DNA of 18,108 bases from positions 1-18,108 of the forward strand of contig JAFTMM010000067.1 in the NCBI GenBank assembly GCA_017452405.1, given 5' to 3'. A program made the position numbers and the translations under genes. Below the pieces are notes generated by a model. It made no database searches and had not been told where the DNA came from. It worked only from the letters and a program-made list of their open reading frames with translations. Shown in pieces: positions 13,497 to 18,108 of this stretch (position 1 is the first letter of the stretch; each line of letters begins with the position of its first letter). Origin of the DNA: Clostridia bacterium (GTDB lineage: Bacteria; Bacillota; Clostridia; Christensenellales; Pumilibacteraceae).

Positions 13497-15542
13497 TTGA
13501 GAGGTTTTACTAGAATTTTATTAGCGCTTTTAACGACGGCTTGTTCATCTATTGCGGGAATCGTTTTTAGAGATATGTTAATCGGCAATTATGGTTTTGT
13601 TATCAGTTTATCCGTTTTATCTCTTTTTCCGATCGTATTTTTTATTATAAACGTTGTGCTTGTTAAGAACTATTCAAATAGTATGAGACAAAAGAAAGTG
13701 GCGGAGATGAATAAATATATTTTGAGTCATCGTGTGGAAGCAGAGACTACCGCGCGCGTGAAACTAAAACAAATTCAATCTATTCGACGTTTAACTCTGC
13801 TATTCGCAGCAGTTATATTAATAACGGCAATTGGGACTTCCGTTCTTGCTGGCGTTTTGTTGGCAATTAACGTATCGCTATATGTCTTGTGCCTTTGTTA
13901 TTCTACGCTTGTCTTTTATGCGTTATACAGCCGGATTAACGTAGAAAAAAATTTTGAAGTAGACAAGAATGGGATTATTTATCTCCATGAAATGGAGTAT
14001 CCAACGATATATTTGCTTGCTAAACGCGCTGCAAAGGCGCTCGGTTGTTGTGATGAGATCGTTATTATTTTATCTTTAGATTGCAATGCAACAATTTTTA
14101 GAGAAAAGAATAGGTATGTATTGCAGATTGGAATAATATTGCTTCACATTGTATCCGACGAGGAGTTGTATTCAATTTTTCTTCATGAATTTTCGCATGT
14201 ATCCGACAAAAACCGTATAAATAATATCGAAAGTAGATATAATAATTGGCTGTACAATCAAAGAGAAATTCACCCTAAGCAACTGCATTTTGTTACGTAT
14301 TTGTTTGAATATTTAGACGTTCGTTACAGCTTCGAATATTCGATGTATCAATATGCAACTTCTTTGCTAATAGAGAGTGATGCTGATAGAGCTATGGTTG
14401 ATTTCGGACATGCAGAAACAGCTGCTTCTGTATTGCTAAAACTTCATTATGATAATATGTATGATTGGGAAAGAGGTGTTAAAAATGAAGATTCGATTTT
14501 TAAATCCGAAACTCTTTCTCGCGATTATTTGACTTGCAAAATAAGTTCGTTTAAAAAAGCTATATCCGAGCGAAGCTCTGAATGGAATGCACTTGTTGGC
14601 ACAGAGATACTTGCGAATAATGCAACTCATCCGACGTTAAAAATGCGTTTAGAAAATATAGGAATCAAGGAGCCTAAGTCATTATATCACAGTAGCTCAA
14701 AAGCTTATACCGATGAAATCATAAAAGCGCTTGATTATGCAGAAAACGTGATTTATGAAGATAGAAAACCTACGTACGAAAAAGACAGAGAGCAGTATTA
14801 CTTAAAAATGTTAGGTCATATAGAGGACTGGAAAGAACAAGGAATGCCGATAACCGCGGATAGTTATGCTGATTTAATTTCCGATATGAAAAGTATTGGA
14901 ATGAATGAAGAAGCTGAGGAGCTTTGTGATAGAGCAATTAAAGAACTTGATGAAAACTCCTCAATTCATGCCTATTTTATTAAAGGTTGCGCGTTGCTTT
15001 GTCGATATGATGAACGAGGAATGGAATATCTTTATCACGCCATAGAAAACAATTCCAATTATATGGAAGAAGGTTTGCAAATTATAGGAACGTTTTGTTG
15101 CTATACCGGACGCGAAAAGGAACTTTATGAATATCGTAATAATGCGACGCGTTTGACACAGAGATACGTAGATGAGAATAGTCAAATCTCATATTTGACA
15201 AAAAAAGATACTTTAATCAAAGATACCATGCCAGATGAAATGCTGGAGAGTGTCTTATCGTTTATTCATTCCGTTAGTTGCAATATCATTGAAAATATTT
15301 ATCTTGTGAGAAAGGTTGTAAGTGAAACGTTTTTTTCTAGCGTATTTATAGTTCAGTTTTTTGCTGGAACAAATGAGCAACGCGGTGAGATAATGCATAA
15401 AATTTTTAGATATCTTGATTCATATCCTGCAGATTGGCAATTCTCACTTTTTGATTACAATGAATATCGAGGCATGAAAATTGAGAATGTAGAGGGAAGT
15501 CACGTTTATAATAGGTCGAAAGGGAATATGAGGCAAAATTAA
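13497..15542 (+). CDS. Membrane M48-like zinc metalloprotease with C-terminal helical repeats
   Basis: The 681-residue product has about four N-terminal membrane segments (5-25, 33-56, 99-122, 124-145). A zinc protease core follows: HEFSH at 230-234 gives two His ligands and the catalytic Glu, and ESDADR at 293-298 supplies the likely third ligand, as in M48 (HtpX/Ste24-like) peptidases. Residues from about 400 to 600 are helical, with a TPR-like flavour (SYADLISDMKSIGMNEEAEE, then CALLCRYDERGMEYLYHAIE). M48 enzymes act on membrane or envelope proteins; the substrate here is unknown. The start is TTG at 13497, with AAGGAG 8 nt upstream. An ATG at 13489 hits a stop after three codons and lies against the ribosome site. 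Codon use is visibly more AT-rich than in the division genes. The small PH-like gene follows after 35 nt. Confidence 0.8.
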   Translation: MRGFTRILLALLTTACSSIAGIVFRDMLIGNYGFVISLSVLSLFPIVFFIINVVLVKNYSNSMRQKKVAEMNKYILSHRVEAETTARVKLKQIQSIRRLTLLFAAVILITAIGTSVLAGVLLAINVSLYVLCLCYSTLVFYALYSRINVEKNFEVDKNGIIYLHEMEYPTIYLLAKRAAKALGCCDEIVIILSLDCNATIFREKNRYVLQIGIILLHIVSDEELYSIFLHEFSHVSDKNRINNIESRYNNWLYNQREIHPKQLHFVTYLFEYLDVRYSFEYSMYQYATSLLIESDADRAMVDFGHAETAASVLLKLHYDNMYDWERGVKNEDSIFKSETLSRDYLTCKISSFKKAISERSSEWNALVGTEILANNATHPTLKMRLENIGIKEPKSLYHSSSKAYTDEIIKALDYAENVIYEDRKPTYEKDREQYYLKMLGHIEDWKEQGMPITADSYADLISDMKSIGMNEEAEELCDRAIKELDENSSIHAYFIKGCALLCRYDERGMEYLYHAIENNSNYMEEGLQIIGTFCCYTGREKELYEYRNNATRLTQRYVDENSQISYLTKKDTLIKDTMPDEMLESVLSFIHSVSCNIIENIYLVRKVVSETFFSSVFIVQFFAGTNEQRGEIMHKIFRYLDSYPADWQFSLFDYNEYRGMKIENVEGSHVYNRSKGNMRQN

Positions 15543-15577
15543 TTTTTAAGTATTTTATGTCAACGTGAGAGGTAAAC

Positions 15578-16042
15578 ATGAGAGAAATTATTGGACAAAG
15601 AGATAAAAGATTCGTTCTTATAGTGATGGTTGTTAGTATTGTCAGTATGTTCGGGAGTCTGAATTTCTTAAGGCTACCTTCGTTATATGTAGTTGGCTTT
15701 ATTTTCTTGGGCGTATTGGGTTTTATGAGTTTGGTCAGTATTGTGTCGTATTGCGTTCTGACGAAAAACGTAGTAATAAAAGAGGGGAGAACTCTTATAA
15801 TTCAAAACGGCGTTCGTTGGTCGGTCAAGCAGGTTATTAATATAGAGGATATCGAAAGCGTTAAAGCGCAAGAGCTGACAAAAGTGGCTAAAGAAACGAG
15901 TAGTGGAAACGTTATTTTGACCGTAAAGAGCGCGCAAGGCAATAAAGACGTAGTAGTCAAAAACGTCTTGAAACATAATGAAGTAGTTGAAATTCTTGCA
16001 TCTATAATTAGAGCCGATTTAGCTTCTCTACCGCGCTGTTAA
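15578..16042 (+). CDS. Small two-pass membrane protein with PH-like domain
   Basis: No named family recognised. The 154-residue product has two membrane segments (about 12-31 and 37-59) and a C-terminal soluble part with alternating strands (VVIKEGRTLIIQNGVRW, then IEDIESVKAQ, then GNVILTVKS, then KDVVVKNVLKHNEVVEIL). This resembles bacterial PH-like domains that end in a helix. GAGAGG lies about 7 nt before the ATG. It probably forms an operon with the upstream metalloprotease (35 nt gap, no terminator between) and may be its partner, but that is inference from adjacency only. No terminator hairpin is obvious after the stop before the uraA promoter. Confidence 0.7.
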   Translation: MREIIGQRDKRFVLIVMVVSIVSMFGSLNFLRLPSLYVVGFIFLGVLGFMSLVSIVSYCVLTKNVVIKEGRTLIIQNGVRWSVKQVINIEDIESVKAQELTKVAKETSSGNVILTVKSAQGNKDVVVKNVLKHNEVVEILASIIRADLASLPRC

Positions 16043-16079
16043 GCATGAAAACCATGTGTCGAAAAAAGTCGTCAAATGC

Positions 16080-16108
16080 TTGCAAATGGGGAGTGGGTGT
16101 GATATAAT
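16080..16108 (+). promoter_or_regulatory. Sigma-A promoter of the uraA-upp operon
   Basis: TTGCAA (16080-16085), a 17-bp spacer and TATAAT (16103-16108). The start would be near 16115, about 150 nt before the uraA ATG; the leader between holds a short ORF and a terminator. A 7-mer TGTCGAA (Spo0A-box core) lies at 16057-16063, roughly 20 bp before the -35 box. Confidence 0.75.
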
Positions 16109-16136
16109 TGCAGACAAGATAGGGTTGGAGGAACTT

Positions 16137-16232
16137 ATGAGAGTGATTTTTGCATGCAAAACCTATGCGCTTGCAGAAAATAATTCGCAAGTTTTTTTCG
16201 ATTTTTTATATTTTGGAAATGAGGAAGTGTAA
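16137..16232 (+). CDS. Putative 31-residue leader peptide of uraA
   Basis: The ATG at 16137 is preceded by GGAGG with 5 nt spacing, as good a ribosome site as any in the window, and the frame runs 31 codons to TAA at 16230-16232. The peptide starts MRVIFACKTYAL, turns Phe-rich (VFFDFLYF) and ends NEEV. The Phe-rich part is dictated by T runs of 7 (16192-16198), 6 (16202-16207) and 4 (16211-16214). The stop codon lies in the loop of the downstream terminator, so a ribosome reaching the stop would sit on the terminator stem. The U-tract/Phe-rich make-up and layout resemble PyrL, the pyrBI leader peptide of enterobacteria. It is probably a regulatory ORF, not a functional protein. That it is translated is inference. 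Confidence 0.6.
   Translation: MRVIFACKTYALAENNSQVFFDFLYFGNEEV
16170..16198 (+). promoter_or_regulatory. Candidate pause hairpin followed by U7
   Basis: CTTGC (16170-16174) pairs with GCAAG (16187-16191) over a 12-nt loop and is followed at once by seven T. The stem is too weak to be a good terminator but has the shape of a polymerase pause signal, lying inside the leader ORF 23 nt before the real terminator. Confidence 0.45.
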
Positions 16233-16247
16233 TACTTCCTTTTTTTA
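16222..16247 (+). terminator. Attenuator-type terminator in the uraA leader
   Basis: AGGAAGT (16222-16228) pairs with ACTTCCT (16234-16240) over a 5-nt loop holding part of the leader ORF stop codon, then seven T at 16241-16247. It stands 20 nt before the uraA ATG and after the uraA promoter, so it must be passed for uraA expression. No PyrR-type binding loop was recognised around it. Confidence 0.8.
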
Positions 16248-16267
16248 TTATTTACTTGGGAGGAATT

Positions 16268-17818
16268 ATGGAAAAGAAAAACGGTTTGGTTTACGACATT
16301 CATGACAGACCTAAGTTCGGTCAGTTGCTCGTATTCGCTCTTCAACAATTGCTTGCAATTTTGGCGGCAACGATTCTCGTGCCTACAATTATCGGTTTGC
16401 CCGTACAAATGCCGGCGGCATTGTTTGGCGCAGGCGTAGGAACGATATTGTACTTGATACTCACGAAATTCCGCAGTCCCGTGTTCTTGGGTAGCTCGTT
16501 CGCTTTCTTGGGTTCGCTTGGAACGGCGGTAGCATACGGTTATCTCGGTATAATTCTCGGCTCGATTTTTGCCGGTTTGGTATATATAATTATTGCAATA
16601 GTTATTCACTTTGCTGGTACGGCTTGGGTTTCTAAACTCTTGCCTCCCGTAATTATTGGACCTACGGTTGCTTTGATCGGTTTGTCGCTCGCTGGCAACG
16701 CAATGACCGATATCGTAGAGGCGTCGGTAGCATCTACTCACAGCGGATATAACCTCCTTGCGCTTCTTTGCGGTTTGGTAGCATTCTTCGTAATAGTAAT
16801 TTGCTCCACTCAGAAAAAGTTTAAGATGCCTCGCTTGATACCGTTTATAATCGGAATAGTGGCAGGATATGCGTTGGCTGCGTTCTTTACGGTAATCGGT
16901 ACTGCTGCGAACGTAGATTATCTGAAGATAATCAATTTCCAGCCTATAATTGACAATTTTGTTAATGCTGACGGCACGTTTAAAGGTATCGTAGCTTTCT
17001 TTAACTATCCCGATTTTGCTTTAATCGAGGGCATTAAAGAGCTCGTAACGGGTGAGGCGCAGATCGAAGGAGCTACTTTGCTTAATTGGGGTGGTGTAGC
17101 AGAAGTGGCAATTGCATTCATTCCCGTTGCGCTCGTAGTTTTCGCAGAGCATATAGCAGACCACAAGAACCTTTCCAGCATCGTGGGCAAGGACCTTATT
17201 GCGGATCCCGGTCTTAAGAGAACGCTCCTTGGTGACGGAATCGGTTCTATTGCGGGTACCGTATTCGGTGTTTGCCCGAACACCACTTACGGCGAGTCGG
17301 TAGGCTGTGTCGCAATTACCAAAAACGCATCCGTAATTACAATATTCGTAACAGCATTAATGTGTATGGCGGTATCTTTCTTAAGCCCGCTTATGGCTAT
17401 TCTTCGTACCATACCCGACTGCGTAATGGGTGGCGTATGCTTGACGCTTTACGGTTTCATCGCAGTTTCCGGTCTTAAGATGTTCAAGGACGTTGACCTT
17501 GGTGACAATAAAAACCTCTTCGTAGTAGCGGCAATATTGATTTCCGGTATCGGTGGACTTACTCTTCAGATTCCTTATTCCGATCAGCTTGCATACAACG
17601 ATGCAGGTGTGGCAACGGGCTGTGCAAACGTTATTACCGTTACGTCTATCGCTACCGCTCTTATCTTGGGTATCGTTACCAAGGCAATCCTTACGGCGAT
17701 AGAGAAAAGCAAGCTCGGCAAAGAAGACGGCGAAGAAGCGCAAGCTGAAGAAACACAAGCTGACGAAGTACAAGCTGAAGCCGACACCACAGTTGCGGAG
17801 GAGCAAACTAATGAATAA
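16268..17818 (+). CDS. uraA: Uracil/xanthine permease (NCS2 family)
   Basis: A nucleobase:cation symporter, most likely for uracil given the following upp gene. The 516-residue product has about 12-14 membrane segments. NCS2 marks are LFGAGVGTI and PVFLGSSFAFLG early, GPTVALIGLSLAG at 131-143, the substrate-site Glu at 294 (FAEHIADHKNLS), and PNTTYGES with Glu at 343. The cytoplasmic C-terminal tail from about 485 is strongly acidic and contains three copies of a 5-residue unit (QAEET, QADEV, QAEAD; 15-bp period). The ATG at 16268 follows GGGAGG by 4 nt; an in-frame TTG at 16256 lies before the ribosome site and is rejected. It overlaps upp by 8 nt. Expression probably depends on the leader attenuator. 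Confidence 0.93.
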   Translation: MEKKNGLVYDIHDRPKFGQLLVFALQQLLAILAATILVPTIIGLPVQMPAALFGAGVGTILYLILTKFRSPVFLGSSFAFLGSLGTAVAYGYLGIILGSIFAGLVYIIIAIVIHFAGTAWVSKLLPPVIIGPTVALIGLSLAGNAMTDIVEASVASTHSGYNLLALLCGLVAFFVIVICSTQKKFKMPRLIPFIIGIVAGYALAAFFTVIGTAANVDYLKIINFQPIIDNFVNADGTFKGIVAFFNYPDFALIEGIKELVTGEAQIEGATLLNWGGVAEVAIAFIPVALVVFAEHIADHKNLSSIVGKDLIADPGLKRTLLGDGIGSIAGTVFGVCPNTTYGESVGCVAITKNASVITIFVTALMCMAVSFLSPLMAILRTIPDCVMGGVCLTLYGFIAVSGLKMFKDVDLGDNKNLFVVAAILISGIGGLTLQIPYSDQLAYNDAGVATGCANVITVTSIATALILGIVTKAILTAIEKSKLGKEDGEEAQAEETQADEVQAEADTTVAEEQTNE

Positions 17819-18108
17819 ATACGATAACGTTACGATATTCGATCATCCTTTGATAAAGCATAAAATAGCTATCTTGCGTAATGAAAACACGAGTATGAAA
17901 ATATTCCGTGAGCTTGTCGAAGAGATTACTACGCTTATGACTTTTGAGTGCCTTAAAGACGGAGTACCTACAGAAGAAATTGAAGTAAAAACTCCGCTTG
18001 AGGTTTGCAAGCAGAATATTGTAAAAGATAACGCAATAGCTATCGTTCCTATTCTTCGCGCGGGACTTGGTATGGTAAACGGTGTTCACGTTCTTTTCCC
18101 GTCTGCAA
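17811..18108 (+). CDS. upp: Uracil phosphoribosyltransferase, partial at window end
   Basis: Converts uracil and PRPP to UMP, the salvage step that traps imported uracil. The first 99 codons are present; the gene runs off the window. The N terminus reads NVTIFDHPLIKHKIAILRN, with TSMKIFRELVEEI next and then VPILRAGLGMVNGVH near residues 83-97, all typical of Upp. The PRPP-binding loop lies beyond the window end. GGAGGAG (17797-17803) is 7 nt before ATG. The start overlaps the end of uraA by 8 nt, so translation is likely coupled and transport and salvage are made together. Confidence 0.93.
   Translation, partial: MNKYDNVTIFDHPLIKHKIAILRNENTSMKIFRELVEEITTLMTFECLKDGVPTEEIEVKTPLEVCKQNIVKDNAIAIVPILRAGLGMVNGVHVLFPSA

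Noticed and set aside
13489..13500. Three-codon ORF ATG-AAA-ATT-TGA before the metalloprotease gene
   Set aside because: Its ATG abuts the AAGGAG site with no spacing, so initiation there is unlikely; the TTG at 13497 has correct spacing.
16113..16137. PyrR binding loop in the uraA leader
   Set aside because: The conserved PyrR loop sequence was looked for between the promoter and the terminator and not found; only the ribosome site and short ORF are visible.
16148..16161. 14-bp perfect palindrome TTTTGCATGCAAAA as an operator
   Set aside because: It lies within the leader ORF downstream of the promoter and could be chance in AT-rich DNA; no second copy supports an operator.

Overview
The window looks like chromosome from an endospore-forming Firmicutes bacterium, most likely an uncultured Clostridia/Christensenellales-type gut lineage. 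This rests on spoIIGA-sigE directly behind ftsA-ftsZ, strong AGGAGG-type ribosome sites, near-perfect TTGACA/17 bp/TATAAT promoters, and a BspA-type leucine-rich-repeat protein at the left edge. The lineage is inferred; no taxonomic marker gene is present.

Left part (1-2949): the 3' end of an LRR surface protein (+) meets a serC-serA serine biosynthesis operon (-) at a shared bidirectional terminator (406-442). SerC has its own consensus promoter, which diverges from the consensus promoter of the next gene. Positions 2950-6231 encode an unrecognised 1093-residue coiled-coil protein as a single-gene unit closed by a strong hairpin terminator.

Centre (6372-13081): ytaF/mntP-like membrane protein, murA (peptidoglycan precursor), ftsQ/divIB, ftsA-like, ftsZ (division ring), then spoIIGA and sigE (mother-cell sporulation sigma factor and its activating protease). 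The genes follow the familiar division-to-sporulation order, but sigG does not follow sigE. FtsA and FtsZ carry unusual residues at nucleotide-binding motifs. Both ftsQ and spoIIGA have a TG-n extended -10 element exactly 6 nt before the start codon and no ribosome site, which suggests leaderless mRNAs. A Spo0A-type box lies 45-51 nt upstream of the predicted spoIIGA transcription start.

Right part (13082-18108): a tRNA-Ser(GCU) with its own promoter and terminator, a short tRNA-like inverted fragment, and a more AT-rich pair of membrane genes (an M48-like metalloprotease with a C-terminal helical-repeat region, and a small PH-like membrane protein). Last comes a uracil salvage operon, uraA-upp, with upp cut by the window end.

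The most interesting signal is the 5' leader of uraA. It contains a promoter, a ribosome site, a 31-codon ORF with U7, U6 and U4 tracts, a hairpin just before the U7 tract, and an intrinsic terminator whose loop holds the ORF's stop codon. This is the layout of the UTP-sensitive pyrBI attenuator of enterobacteria, here placed before a uracil permease in a Firmicute. The mechanism is inference from layout only.
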